Assembly: GCA_036259835.1 (NCBI GenBank)
Contig: DATABA010000154.1
Coordinates: 1-29,112, forward strand
From: JALYGK01 sp036259835
Lineage (GTDB): Bacteria > Actinomycetota > UBA4738
Length of the DNA: 29,112 bases
Direction: 5' to 3'
This document shows, piece after piece, positions 1 to 8,005 of this stretch; the first letter of the stretch is position 1, and each line of letters opens with the position of its first letter. A program made the translations under genes and the position numbers. The notes beneath the pieces were generated by a model. It was not told the origin of the DNA. It saw nothing but the letters and a program-made list of their open reading frames with translations, and searched no databases.

Positions 1-1
1 C

Positions 2-253
2 GCGAACGTTCAGGACTACAACCGGAGAGTTGGATCGTTCCCCTCGAACGTCGTCGCTCGGTCGTTCAACTTCCAGGAGGAGGAGTTCTTCGAGATCGAG
101 CCGGCGTTGCGGGCCGAGGTGGAACGGGCCCCGCGCGTGGACTTCACCGTCGGTGGGGGAGAGGCCGGAAGGCCCGCCGGGACATCGGGCCCGATTCCGC
201 CGCCCCCGCCCGCGCCGGCGCCCGAGCCGCCGCCCGCCACGGGGTCCTCCTGA
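2..253 (+). CDS. lemA: LemA family protein, C-terminal fragment (5' end outside window)
   Basis: An open frame enters from the left edge and stops at TGA 251-253, giving 83 residues. It begins ANVQDYNRRVGSFPSNVVA and continues through RSFNFQEEEFFEIEPA, which matches the end of LemA-family proteins (long helical bundle, usually about 180-200 residues, anchored by one N-terminal membrane helix that would lie outside the window). After the conserved part comes a tail rich in Pro, Ala and Gly (PIPPPPPAPAPEPPP), probably disordered and extracytoplasmic. The LemA function is not well defined. The convergent MFS gene ends three bases beyond this stop. The family call is from recognised residues; the symbol is a family name only. 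Confidence 0.75.
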   Translation, partial: ANVQDYNRRVGSFPSNVVARSFNFQEEEFFEIEPALRAEVERAPRVDFTVGGGEAGRPAGTSGPIPPPPPAPAPEPPPATGSS

Positions 254-256
254 GCT

Positions 257-1552
257 CTAAGCCGGAGCCGGTTCGAGCTGCCGGCGAAGCGAACGGCGAA
301 TACCGGTCGTCGCAGCCGTCCATATGACCGCGTAGGTCCCCGCGACGCCCGCCAGCCCCAGCATGACCAAGCGGACGTCGATGAAGTCCGCGATCCATCC
401 CGCAACGATTGCCGACGCAGCGACGCTGAGCTCGATTAGTCCCTGATCAAACGCAAGAATTCGTCCACGAATGCGATCGGGGACGAGGAGCTGCAGTCCG
501 TAGCTCGACAACGTCCACTGGACTCCTCCGCCAAGGTGGCCGACCAGGATGAGCGCGCCCGCCAGATAGATCGAGGCCATCCACGGCACTAGGGCGTACG
601 AGAGGCCAAAGACGGCGAATGAAACGGCGATCGCCAGGAACAATGTTCGTAGATCGTCATCACGCACGAACGGGCGGACGAGGAATGGACCCAGGACGAT
701 CCCGACTCCCCGAAACGCCATGAGGATTCCCGTTCCACGGTCTCCTGCCTCATACACCTGAAAGGCCAGCACGGGGATCAAGGCGATGACGCCTGCACCG
801 AGTCCGAACCCTCCCTTCACCGTCAGCAGCGCCAGGACTCGGCGGTCCTTCCTGGCGTACTTGATGGTTTCCCTGGTGGCCTGAAGCAGCCCGGGATGTT
901 CGTGATGCGGCTCACGTGGCTCGGAGAAGGGACGCCGGATTTGCGTGATCAAGAGTGCTGACGTGAAGAACGACGCGGCGTCGGCGATGTACGCCGCCTC
1001 TCGACCGAACGCGGTGACGACGAGTCCTCCGAGGGCGGAGCCGACGGTCAGCATGGTTCCCCACGTCGCTGCGGCCAGGACGTTCGCCGCCGGGAGGTCC
1101 TCGCGGTCGACCAGGTTCGGTATGGACGCCATCGAGGTGGGCTCGAACACCGCCTGCAGCGCAGCAATCAATGCGGTGAGCACGAAGACGATCCACAACT
1201 CTGAGGGGCGGTCCACCACGAAGAAGCCGAGGGCGAGCATGCCTCGGAGGACATCGGACGCGACCATCAGGAGCTGCCGGTTCAGCCGGTCGGCCAGCGG
1301 TCCGCCCACGAACGTGGCGAGCGCGAAGGGGACCGTCATTGCAGCGAACTGTGCGGCGACCAGGGCGGGGGATTGGGTCAGGGAGAACACCAAGCCGGCG
1401 AGTGCGACGAACAGGAACCAGTCGCCGGCAAAGGAAACCACCATGGCGGCGAACAGGAGCCGGAAGTCTCTGTTACGAACGAGGAGCGAAAGGGTGGACC
1501 CCTTGCTCTGGAGACGGCCGTCCTGGGAGCCGGGCAGTTCCGGCGGTTCCAC
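257..1552 (-). CDS. MFS transporter (MFS_3 / enterobactin-exporter-like)
   Basis: About 431 residues forming a 12-helix major facilitator permease. The N-terminus, after a short polar stretch, reads SLLVRNRDFRLLFAAMVVSFAG, typical of the drug/siderophore-exporter branch, followed by the loop GGPLADRLNRQLLMVASDV (the conserved loop 2-3 motif region). The substrate cannot be told from sequence; these permeases export small molecules by proton antiport. The reading frame stays open far upstream, but that part overlaps the opposite-strand hydrolase gene and does not look like protein. I chose GTG at 1552 because it precedes the first helix and because TAGGCT (1561-1566) lies 8 nt before it, as in other leaderless genes here. 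No ATG lies between that region and the first helix. The exact start is uncertain by about 20-30 residues. Confidence 0.8.
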   Translation of the reverse strand: MEPPELPGSQDGRLQSKGSTLSLLVRNRDFRLLFAAMVVSFAGDWFLFVALAGLVFSLTQSPALVAAQFAAMTVPFALATFVGGPLADRLNRQLLMVASDVLRGMLALGFFVVDRPSELWIVFVLTALIAALQAVFEPTSMASIPNLVDREDLPAANVLAAATWGTMLTVGSALGGLVVTAFGREAAYIADAASFFTSALLITQIRRPFSEPREPHHEHPGLLQATRETIKYARKDRRVLALLTVKGGFGLGAGVIALIPVLAFQVYEAGDRGTGILMAFRGVGIVLGPFLVRPFVRDDDLRTLFLAIAVSFAVFGLSYALVPWMASIYLAGALILVGHLGGGVQWTLSSYGLQLLVPDRIRGRILAFDQGLIELSVAASAIVAGWIADFIDVRLVMLGLAGVAGTYAVIWTAATTGIRRSLRRQLEPAPA

Positions 1553-1601
1553 GCCGAAGCAGCCTACCAGGGGGCGTTGTGCCGCCCGGCGACCCCGGCG
1601 G

Positions 1602-1607
1602 TACGCT
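1602..1607 (+). promoter_or_regulatory. Candidate -10 box of the MBL-fold hydrolase gene
   Basis: TACGCT fits the TANNNT pattern and would give a leader of about 32 nt containing the strong GGGAGG ribosome binding site near 1636-1641. TTGTGC at 1577-1582 is a possible -35, but the 19-base spacer is long. The divergent MFS -10 candidate lies at 1561-1566, so the two promoters would share this 93-base gap. Weak evidence. Confidence 0.3.
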
Positions 1608-1645
1608 CCATCTAAGGCTCTACCCCCTCGAAAGGGAGGAACGCA

Positions 1646-2290
1646 ATGCTCGACCGAATCACGTGGTTCAAGCAGTCGGCGTATCTCTGGCGAGGCGATG
1701 GCATCGCCGTCTACATCGACCCGTGGGGCGTGACGACGCCCGACGCTGCCGATGTCATCTTCATCACGCACGCGCATTTCGACCATTTCGACCGTGACGA
1801 AATCGAAAAGATCCGGAAAAACGACACCAAGATCGTGGCCCCACGCGACGTGGCTGACGAGTTGTCGGGCCACGTCACCGCCGTCCGGCCGGGCGACTCG
1901 GACGAGGTCGGAGGAGTCAAGTTCAGCGCCGTACCGGCCTACAACATCCTGGAGGGACGCACCGGACACCCCAAGGCAAAGAACTGGGTTGGCTACATGC
2001 TGACGCTCGGCGGAAACACCTACTACCACGCGGGGGACACGGATCACGTCCCCGAACTGGATGACGTTCGGGCCGATGTTGCGTTTCTCCCGATCGGAGC
2101 AGCTGGCTTCACGATGGATGCGTCCGAAGCCGCCGCCCTGGCCAAAACGATCACTCCGGAAGTGGCCGTTCCAATGCACTACGGGTTCGTCGAAGGGTGC
2201 GCCGACTGGAGGGGCGCGGAGCAGTTCGCGAAGGAAGCCGACCCAATCAAAGTGGAACTACTGAAGCCCGAAAACCCATTCGAGTTCTGA
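1646..2290 (+). CDS. Metallo-beta-lactamase-fold metal-dependent hydrolase (UPF0173/UlaG-like)
   Basis: 214 residues with the metal-binding signature HAHFDH (His42, His44, Asp46, His47), followed by His128 and Asp131 in YYHAGDTDH and His178 in PMHYG. This is the complete ligand set of the Lactamase_B_2/B_3 group that includes UPF0173 proteins and the ascorbate-phosphate lactonase UlaG. Length matches the small one-domain members. It has no signal peptide, so it should be cytoplasmic. The substrate is unknown. The start ATG is preceded by AAAGGGAGG at a good distance, which fixes it. The gene is followed after 27 bases by the IolC-type aldolase domain gene on the same strand; the two may be co-transcribed, but no shared pathway is evident. 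Confidence 0.85.
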   Translation: MLDRITWFKQSAYLWRGDGIAVYIDPWGVTTPDAADVIFITHAHFDHFDRDEIEKIRKNDTKIVAPRDVADELSGHVTAVRPGDSDEVGGVKFSAVPAYNILEGRTGHPKAKNWVGYMLTLGGNTYYHAGDTDHVPELDDVRADVAFLPIGAAGFTMDASEAAALAKTITPEVAVPMHYGFVEGCADWRGAEQFAKEADPIKVELLKPENPFEF

Positions 2291-2317
2291 GTTCGCGACA
2301 GCTTGAGGGAGGTCCTC

Positions 2318-3226
2318 ATGGAGCTGGGTTACAACAGGAGCCTGTACATCCTTGCCTTTGATCACCGAGGCTCCTTTCAGAAGAAGCTCCTGGGGATCGC
2401 GGGCGCGCCGACACCTGAGCAAACAGCTCACATCTCAGACGCAAAGCGGGCGATTTTCGAGGGTCTCCAGCAAGCCGTGGCTGATGGGGTCCCGAAGGAC
2501 TCGGCGGGCGTTCTCGTCGACGAGCAGTTCGGGGCCGACATCGCGAGAGAGGCGAAGGCCGAGGGATTCGTCTTCGCCATGCCGGTGGAAAAGAGCGGCC
2601 AGGACGAGTTCGATTTCGAGTACGGTGCCGACTTCGGCCGTCACATCGAGGACTTCGACCCAACGTTCGCGAAAGTTCTGGTTCGGTACAACCCCGAGGG
2701 TGATCGAGACATGAACGCGCGACAGCTCGAAAGGCTGAGGGAGCTTTCGGACTGGCTGCACGATCGAGGTAGGAGGCTCTTGTTCGAGCTTCTCGTGGGC
2801 GCCGAGCCGCATCAGCTCGAGCGCGTTGCGGGCGACGAGGAAGCCTTCGACCTCGAAGTTCGTCCCGGGCTCATGCTCACGACCATCGACGAGGTTCAGG
2901 CGGCCGGGGTGCAGCCAGATGTCTGGAAGATCGAGGGACTCGACCGACGGGAGGACTGCGAGCGCGTCGCTGAGCGGGTTCGCGCGGGCGGCCGGGACGA
3001 CGTTGCATGCGTCGTCCTCGGGCGGGGAGCGAACGACGAAGCGGTCATGCACTGGCTGCGCCAGGGGGCGGGGGTCCCCGGCTACATCGGATTTGCGATC
3101 GGCCGGACCATCTGGTGGGAACCGCTGAAGGCATGGCTCGCCGGCGACACGGAGCGCTCGGTGGCAACGAAGCAGATCGGGGAGAACTACCGCCGGATGG
3201 TCGACGTTTACACGTCGGCGTCCTGA
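2318..3226 (+). CDS. Stand-alone aldolase-like protein of the IolC C-terminal (DUF2090) family
   Basis: 302 residues. The sequence begins MELGYNRSLYILAFDHRGSF and carries LVDEQFGADI, AMPVEKSGQDEF, KVLVRYNPEGD and RLLFELLV, conserved blocks of the DUF2090 domain. That domain is found fused behind the sugar kinase in some IolC proteins and is related to TIM-barrel aldolases acting on 2-deoxy-5-keto-gluconate 6-phosphate. Here no kinase domain is attached and no other myo-inositol genes are in the window, so the substrate is open. I start at ATG 2318 instead of the in-frame TTG at 2303, because GAGGGAGG (2305-2312) is then a ribosome binding site 5 nt upstream. The dodecin-like gene follows after 52 bases. 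Family membership is fairly sure; catalytic activity is inference. Confidence 0.75.
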   Translation: MELGYNRSLYILAFDHRGSFQKKLLGIAGAPTPEQTAHISDAKRAIFEGLQQAVADGVPKDSAGVLVDEQFGADIAREAKAEGFVFAMPVEKSGQDEFDFEYGADFGRHIEDFDPTFAKVLVRYNPEGDRDMNARQLERLRELSDWLHDRGRRLLFELLVGAEPHQLERVAGDEEAFDLEVRPGLMLTTIDEVQAAGVQPDVWKIEGLDRREDCERVAERVRAGGRDDVACVVLGRGANDEAVMHWLRQGAGVPGYIGFAIGRTIWWEPLKAWLAGDTERSVATKQIGENYRRMVDVYTSAS

Positions 3227-3236
3227 ACGCTACAGT
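3207..3236 (+). promoter_or_regulatory. Candidate promoter of the dodecin-like gene
   Basis: TTTACA (3207-3212), five of six bases of the consensus -35, is separated by 18 bases from TACAGT (3231-3236), a TANNNT -10. The promoter overlaps the end of the upstream aldolase-like gene and predicts a leader of about 35 nt for the dodecin gene. It is one of the better two-box promoters in the window. Confidence 0.45.
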
Positions 3237-3278
3237 TCGGCTCCCGGCGCGGGATGAAGGAGCGCGGGAGGAGGATCA

Positions 3279-3482
3279 ATGGCGGTCATCAAGACCATCG
3301 ATCTATGGGGAGTATCAACGGAGTCGTGGCGGGATGCCGCCGCTCAGGCGCTGGCCGAGGCGGGGAAGACCCTACGCGGCATCGAGGAGATGGACGTCCT
3401 GGAGACGTCGGCCACGGTGGACGGCGACCGGATCAAGGAGTACCAGGCACACGTTCGAATCAAGTTCCGCATCGAGCGCTGA
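3279..3482 (+). CDS. Dodecin family protein
   Basis: 67 residues, the usual dodecin length, with the beta-alpha-beta-beta pattern: strand VIKTIDLWGVS, helix ESWRDAAAQALAEAGKTL, and strands ending EYQAHVRIKFRIER. Dodecins form hollow dodecamers that store or buffer flavins in the cytoplasm. The start is set by the strong site GGGAGGAGG just upstream of ATG 3279. An oddity: in characterised flavin-binding dodecins a tryptophan near residue 36-38 stacks against the isoalloxazine ring, but the matching stretch here, TLRGIEEMDV (residues 31-40), has no Trp; the only two are W10 and W17. It may bind a different ligand or none. The family call is solid; the ligand is open. Confidence 0.85.
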   Translation: MAVIKTIDLWGVSTESWRDAAAQALAEAGKTLRGIEEMDVLETSATVDGDRIKEYQAHVRIKFRIER

Positions 3483-3498
3483 TCCCGTTCTCCCCTTA

Positions 3499-3514
3499 GG
3501 GGGCGCCCGCCCCC
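3499..3514 (+). promoter_or_regulatory. GC-rich hairpin upstream of purA
   Basis: GGGGGC (3499-3504) and GCCCCC (3509-3514) form a 6-bp stem with a 4-base loop between the dodecin stop and the purA -10 box. No T-run follows, so it is not a classic intrinsic terminator. It sits where the -35 region of the purA promoter would be and could be a terminator fragment, a protein site or chance. Confidence 0.3.
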
Positions 3515-3516
3515 GA

Positions 3517-3522
3517 TAGAAT
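3517..3522 (+). promoter_or_regulatory. -10 box of purA, predicted leaderless
   Basis: TAGAAT (TANNNT) ends 7 bases before the purA GTG at 3530. Transcription normally starts 6-8 bases after a -10 box, so the mRNA would begin at or next to the start codon. No Shine-Dalgarno sequence precedes purA, which agrees with leaderless translation. No good -35 is visible. Confidence 0.5.
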
Positions 3523-3529
3523 CCGGCCA

Positions 3530-4834
3530 GTGTCGGCAACCATCTTGGTCGGAACCCAGTGGGGGGACGAGGGCAAGGGCAAGGCGACCGACCTCCTTTC
3601 CGGCCAGACCGACTTCGTCGTCCGCTATCAGGGTGGAAACAACGCCGGCCATACCGTCGTGGTGGGGGGCGACCTGTTCAAGCTGCACCTCATTCCGTCC
3701 GGGATCCTGTATCCGCACGTCACATCGGTCATCGCCGATGGCGTCGTGGTCGACCCCGGCGTGCTGTTGGACGAGATGGAAGGGCTGAGGGCCCGCGGTG
3801 TCGACACCGCCCGCCTGGTCATCTCGGGCAACGCGCATTTGATCATGCCCTACCACCGGGAGCTCGACCGGCTGACGGAGCGGTACCTGGGCAAACATGG
3901 GCTGGGCACGACCAAACGGGGAATCGGTCCGGCCTATGCGGACAAGGCGGCCCGAATTGGCCTTCGCGTGCAGGACCTGACCGATCCGAAGATCTTTCGT
4001 CAGAAGCTCGAAGTCGCGCTCAAGGAAAAGAACGCCGTCCTCACCCGCGTCTACAACCGGCTCCCCATGGATCTCGATCGAATTTGCCACGAGTACCTGG
4101 CGTACGGTGAGCGCCTCGCGCCGCACGTGAGAGACACCAGCGCCTTGCTGTACCGCGCGCTACGCGAGGGGAAGCGGGTGTTGCTCGAAGGGGCCCAGGG
4201 AACGCTGCTCGACCTCGACCACGGGACGTATCCGTTCGTCACCTCGTCGAACCCCGTCGCGGGCGGCGCTTTGGCTGGATCGGGTTTGGGGCCGAAGGAG
4301 GTCGACGCCGTGATCGGGGTCACCAAGGCCTACGTGACCCGAGTCGGATCGGGTCCGTTTCCCACCGAAGTGTTCGGGGATGTGGACCGGCATTTGGCCG
4401 AACGGGGCAAGGAAGTCGGAACGACCACGGGGCGGGCCCGCCGGTGCGGGTGGTTCGATGCGGTCCTTCTGCGGTATGCCGTCCGCGTCAACGGATTGAC
4501 GGAGCTGTTCCTGACCAAGCTCGACGTGCTGAGCGGACTACCGCAGATTCAGGTGTGCACGGCCTACCGGTATGAAGGCCAGACGTACGAGGATTTCCCG
4601 CCCCACCAATCGATCGTCCACAAGGCCGAGCCGCTCTACGAGGAACTCGAGGGATGGCCGGCCGACATCGGCGACGTCACGAACTTCAACGCACTCCCGG
4701 CGGCTGCCCGGCGCTACGTGGAACGAGTCTCCGGTCTTGGGGGCGCGCCGGTTCGATATCTCTCCGTCGGCCCCGAGCGCGAACAGACCTTCGAGCTCAC
4801 CGGGCCCCGGGTGCACCAACTGCGGCCGGCATGA
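3530..4834 (+). CDS. purA: Adenylosuccinate synthase
   Basis: 434 residues, full family length. It joins IMP and aspartate with GTP to form adenylosuccinate, the first of the two IMP-to-AMP steps. The GTP-binding N-terminus VGTQWGDEGKGKATDLLS with the catalytic Asp in WGDEGKGK, GGNNAGHTVVV with the catalytic His, GTTKRGIGPAYADKAARIG and TTTGRARRCGWFD are all present. The GTG start gives the expected N-terminus directly before the nucleotide-binding strand. It leads the purine cluster and is followed by purD after 31 bases. Expression probably comes from the TAGAAT box just upstream as a leaderless message. Confidence 0.96.
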   Translation: MSATILVGTQWGDEGKGKATDLLSGQTDFVVRYQGGNNAGHTVVVGGDLFKLHLIPSGILYPHVTSVIADGVVVDPGVLLDEMEGLRARGVDTARLVISGNAHLIMPYHRELDRLTERYLGKHGLGTTKRGIGPAYADKAARIGLRVQDLTDPKIFRQKLEVALKEKNAVLTRVYNRLPMDLDRICHEYLAYGERLAPHVRDTSALLYRALREGKRVLLEGAQGTLLDLDHGTYPFVTSSNPVAGGALAGSGLGPKEVDAVIGVTKAYVTRVGSGPFPTEVFGDVDRHLAERGKEVGTTTGRARRCGWFDAVLLRYAVRVNGLTELFLTKLDVLSGLPQIQVCTAYRYEGQTYEDFPPHQSIVHKAEPLYEELEGWPADIGDVTNFNALPAAARRYVERVSGLGGAPVRYLSVGPEREQTFELTGPRVHQLRPA

Positions 4835-4865
4835 GTCGGCTCGACTGGGGCGATCGCCAGCGTCC

Positions 4866-6143
4866 ATGAAGGTCCTGATCGTGGGAGGTGGCGGACGGGA
4901 ACATGCCCTGTGCTGGGCAATCTCCCGGAGCTTCATGGTCGAACGGCTCTACGCTGCCCCCGGGAACGCAGGCATCGGCCACCTCGCCTCGCTCGTCCCG
5001 ATCGCCGCGGACGACGTCGAGGGGATCGTCACCTTCGCGGAGCGGGAATCGATCGACCTCACCGTGGTTGGGCCGGAGGCGCCGCTGGTGGCCGGTCTCG
5101 CCGACGAGCTCGAGCTGCGAGGCCTCCGGGTTTTCGGACCTGCCCGAGCGGCCGCGAGAATCGAGGGATCGAAAGCCTGGTCTCGAACGCTGTGCGAGAA
5201 GCACGGGATTCCGTGCCCTCAGTCGAGCGAGTTCGACGAGATCGGACCGGCTCTCGATTTCCTCGCCGAAATGCAAGCCCCCTATGTGATCAAGGCTGAC
5301 GGGTTGGCAGCCGGCAAGGGCGTCACGGTTGCCGAGGACCGGGCGACGGCCGAGCGAGCTCTGAAGGAGTCTCTGGTCGACCGGATCTTCGGTGATGCCG
5401 GAAGAAGAGTCCTGGTGGAGGAGTACCTGGAGGGCTTCGAGGTTTCCGCAATGGCGCTCGTTGACGGACGGACGGTCAAGCCGCTGGCATTCGCGCAGGA
5501 CTACAAGCGTGCGCTCGACGGAGATCGGGGCCCGAACACCGGCGGAATGGGATCGATCAGCCCAGTTCCGGCCGTCGACCCGCCGACCGAAACCGAAATC
5601 GTCCGGACGGTTCTCGAAAGGAGCGCTGCGGCGTTGGAGGACGAGGGGGTCCGGTACCGTGGCGTCCTCTACGCGGGACTCATGGTTACCTCAGATGGAC
5701 CCAAGGTGCTCGAGTTCAACTGTCGCTTCGGCGACCCGGAGACCCAGGTGGTGATTCCACGCCTCCAATCGAACCTCGGCGAGCTCCTGCTGGCCTGCGT
5801 GGAAGGGAACCTGGGCGAGTACGAGCTGAACTGGACCCCGGAGGCATGTGTGGGGGTCGTTCTGGCGGCTGCCGGGTATCCAGGGCCGGTGAAGACCGGC
5901 GTTTCTCTCTCCGGGTTGGACCAAGCCTCTCGGCTCGAGGGCGTCCAGCTGTTCCACGCCGGGACCGTGGCCCGAGACGGTAGAGTGCTGACGGCCGGGG
6001 GAAGGGTGCTGACCGTGACCGCCCTGGGGCAAGATCATCAGGACGCCAGGCAGCGAGCGTACGAGGCCTGCTCCAGAGTGCGCTTCGACGGCATCCAGTA
6101 CCGGCGGGACATTGGAGACTTGGTTCGTCAGGGGGCACTGTGA
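4866..6143 (+). CDS. purD: Phosphoribosylamine-glycine ligase (GAR synthetase)
   Basis: 425 residues; ATP-grasp enzyme for the second step of purine synthesis, joining 5-phosphoribosylamine and glycine. The N-terminus MKVLIVGGGGREHALCWAI is diagnostic. The ATP-grasp core is seen in PYVIKADGLAAGKGVTVAED and LVEEYLEGFEVSAMALVDG, with the Mg-binding block VLEFNCRFGDPETQVV. The frame stays open upstream into purA, but ATG 4866 gives the exact family N-terminus. No clear ribosome binding site precedes it, so translation may depend on ribosomes arriving from purA. Its TGA overlaps the GTG of purE by four bases, indicating translational coupling. Confidence 0.96.
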   Translation: MKVLIVGGGGREHALCWAISRSFMVERLYAAPGNAGIGHLASLVPIAADDVEGIVTFAERESIDLTVVGPEAPLVAGLADELELRGLRVFGPARAAARIEGSKAWSRTLCEKHGIPCPQSSEFDEIGPALDFLAEMQAPYVIKADGLAAGKGVTVAEDRATAERALKESLVDRIFGDAGRRVLVEEYLEGFEVSAMALVDGRTVKPLAFAQDYKRALDGDRGPNTGGMGSISPVPAVDPPTETEIVRTVLERSAAALEDEGVRYRGVLYAGLMVTSDGPKVLEFNCRFGDPETQVVIPRLQSNLGELLLACVEGNLGEYELNWTPEACVGVVLAAAGYPGPVKTGVSLSGLDQASRLEGVQLFHAGTVARDGRVLTAGGRVLTVTALGQDHQDARQRAYEACSRVRFDGIQYRRDIGDLVRQGAL

Positions 6144-6655
6144 GAAACGACGTGGCGGAAGAGATGGCCGGGACCGGTGAAGCGGCGGCTGCGCCGCTGG
6201 TCGGGGTGCTGGTCGGATCGGCCTCAGACCTGCCGGTGATGCAAAGGACCACCGCCATTCTGGAGCGGCTCGGGATTCCCCACGAGATTCGGGTGACCTC
6301 GGCGCACCGGAACCCCGACCTGGTGGACGAATACGCACGGACCGCGGAGGCTCGCGGCCTGGTCTGCGTCATTGCGGGGGCCGGAATGGCGAACCACCTG
6401 GCCGGCGCGGTGGCGGCGCGGACCGCGCTGCCGGTCATCGGGGTTCCGCTGGCCGGGCGGGCGGCGTTGGGCGGGATCGACGCGCTGTACTCGACGGTGC
6501 AGATGCCTCGAGGCGTCCCGGTGGCGACGGTCGCCATCGACGGAGCGGAGAACGCGGCCGTCCTGGCGGCCCAGATCGTCGGCGTGCGAGACGAAGCTGT
6601 CCGGGCGAAGGTCTACGAGTTCAAGGAGTCGCTGGCCGAAGGTCTGCGCGCGTGA
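6140..6655 (+). CDS. purE: N5-carboxyaminoimidazole ribonucleotide mutase (class I PurE)
   Basis: 171 residues. Class I PurE moves the carboxyl group from N5-CAIR to C4, giving CAIR. Seen: VGVLVGSASDLPVMQ, IRVTSAHRNPDLV with the catalytic His, and CVIAGAGMANHLAGAVAA. A 20-residue Ala/Glu-rich extension precedes the core, so ATG 6164 is an alternative start, but GTG 6140 makes the GTGA overlap with purD that recurs through this cluster. Class I enzymes normally work with PurK, which makes N5-CAIR; no purK lies in the window, so it must be encoded elsewhere or the carboxylation is done otherwise. It overlaps purB by four bases. Confidence 0.94.
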   Translation: MRNDVAEEMAGTGEAAAAPLVGVLVGSASDLPVMQRTTAILERLGIPHEIRVTSAHRNPDLVDEYARTAEARGLVCVIAGAGMANHLAGAVAARTALPVIGVPLAGRAALGGIDALYSTVQMPRGVPVATVAIDGAENAAVLAAQIVGVRDEAVRAKVYEFKESLAEGLRA

Positions 6656-7995
6656 TCCCTCGCTACACCCTTCCGGAAATGGCCTCCGTGTGGTCTGAGG
6701 AGGCGAAGCTTCAGCACTGGCTCCAAATCGAGGTCCTGGCGTGCGAGGCATGGGGCCGGCTCGGCCGGATCCCCGAGGAGGACCTTCGCGAGATCCAATC
6801 GAACGCCAGCGCTCCGACTCCGGAACGCGTTGCCCAAATCGAGAAAGAGACCAACCACGACGTGGCCGCGTTCGTCCAGGCCGTGGCGGAGCCGTTGGGC
6901 CAAGCGGGCCGGTGGATTCACTTCGGACTGACGTCGAGCGACGTGCTGGATACGGCCCTGGCGCTGCAGCTTCGAGCCGCGGCCGACATCCTCCTTGATC
7001 GGTTGGAGGCGCTCTTGGCGGTGGTGAAGCGAAGAGGGCTGGAGCACCGCGAAACGCTCTCTATCGGCCGGACCCACGGTGTCCACGCCGAGCCCACGAC
7101 CTTCGGGCACAAGCTCGCGGTGTGGGCGTTCGAGCTTGACCGGGATCGAGAACGGCTTCGCCGTGCCAGAGCGGCCGTCAGCGTCGGGAAGCTCTCCGGG
7201 GCCGTGGGGACGTACGCGCAGGTCGATCCCTTCGTTGAGGAGTACGTGTGTGCCCAGCTTGGACTGCGGCCCGCGGAGGCGGCGACGCAGGTCGTTCAGC
7301 GCGACGTGCATGCGGAATTCGTCTGGTCACTGGCGGTCACCGCGGCAACCCTGGAGAAGATCGCCCTGGAGGTGCGACACCTCGCCCGAACCGAGGTGAG
7401 GGAAGTCGAAGAGCCGTTTTCGTCGGGTCAGAAGGGATCCAGCGCGATGCCGCACAAGCGAAATCCGATCGTATCGGAGCGAATCTGCGGGCTGGCGCGT
7501 CTTTTGCGGGCGAACCTTCAGCCCGCGCTGGAGAACATCGCTCTCTGGCACGAGCGGGACATATCGCACTCCTCCGCTGAGCGGGTGATCCTTCCCGACT
7601 CAACCATCGCCCTGGATTACATGCTTCATTTGGCGACCCGACTGGTGGACGGGCTCCAGGTTTTTCCGGAGCGGATGCGGGCGAACCTGGAGCGAACGGG
7701 CGGCGCGACGTTCTCCCAGGCGGTTCTTCTCGCCCTGGTAGATCGGGGTCTCGGCCGGGACGATGCGTATCGTGCGGTTCAGCGGGCGGCCCGTGCCGTC
7801 TGGGACGAGGGGGCGTCGTTTGCAGACGCGCTCGAACGTGAAGTGAAAGGACTGGTGCAGATCGACCGCCAGGATCTCGACGCCCTACTGGACCCCGCGC
7901 CGTTCATCCGTCATCTTGATGGCATCTTCGCTCGACTGGAGAAGCTGGAAGTCAAGGAGGCGGCACCTTCCCCTGCCGTTCCGCCCAACGAGTAG
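6652..7995 (+). CDS. purB: Adenylosuccinate lyase
   Basis: 447 residues of the fumarase/aspartase superfamily. It acts twice in purine synthesis, releasing fumarate from SAICAR and from adenylosuccinate. The signature SSAMPHKRNPIVSERICGLARL holds the flexible catalytic serine loop; TSSDVLDTALALQLR and IGRTHGVHAEPTTFGHK carry the substrate-binding and catalytic His regions. The N-terminus IPRYTLPEMASVWSEEAK is typical of the bacterial PurB type. The GTG start at 6652 overlaps the purE stop by four bases. After the TAG stop, GGGAGGAG serves purC. Confidence 0.95.
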   Translation: MIPRYTLPEMASVWSEEAKLQHWLQIEVLACEAWGRLGRIPEEDLREIQSNASAPTPERVAQIEKETNHDVAAFVQAVAEPLGQAGRWIHFGLTSSDVLDTALALQLRAAADILLDRLEALLAVVKRRGLEHRETLSIGRTHGVHAEPTTFGHKLAVWAFELDRDRERLRRARAAVSVGKLSGAVGTYAQVDPFVEEYVCAQLGLRPAEAATQVVQRDVHAEFVWSLAVTAATLEKIALEVRHLARTEVREVEEPFSSGQKGSSAMPHKRNPIVSERICGLARLLRANLQPALENIALWHERDISHSSAERVILPDSTIALDYMLHLATRLVDGLQVFPERMRANLERTGGATFSQAVLLALVDRGLGRDDAYRAVQRAARAVWDEGASFADALEREVKGLVQIDRQDLDALLDPAPFIRHLDGIFARLEKLEVKEAAPSPAVPPNE

Positions 7996-8005
7996 GGAGG
8001 AGTCC

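Noticed and set aside
1553..2179. Open frame extending the MFS permease by about 200 residues upstream
   Set aside because: It lies antisense to the well-supported MBL-fold hydrolase gene, and its sequence has no transporter character; high-GC DNA often leaves such frames open.
4572..4865. Upstream extension of the purD frame into purA
   Set aside because: Out-of-frame reading of purA; ATG 4866 gives the exact PurD N-terminus.
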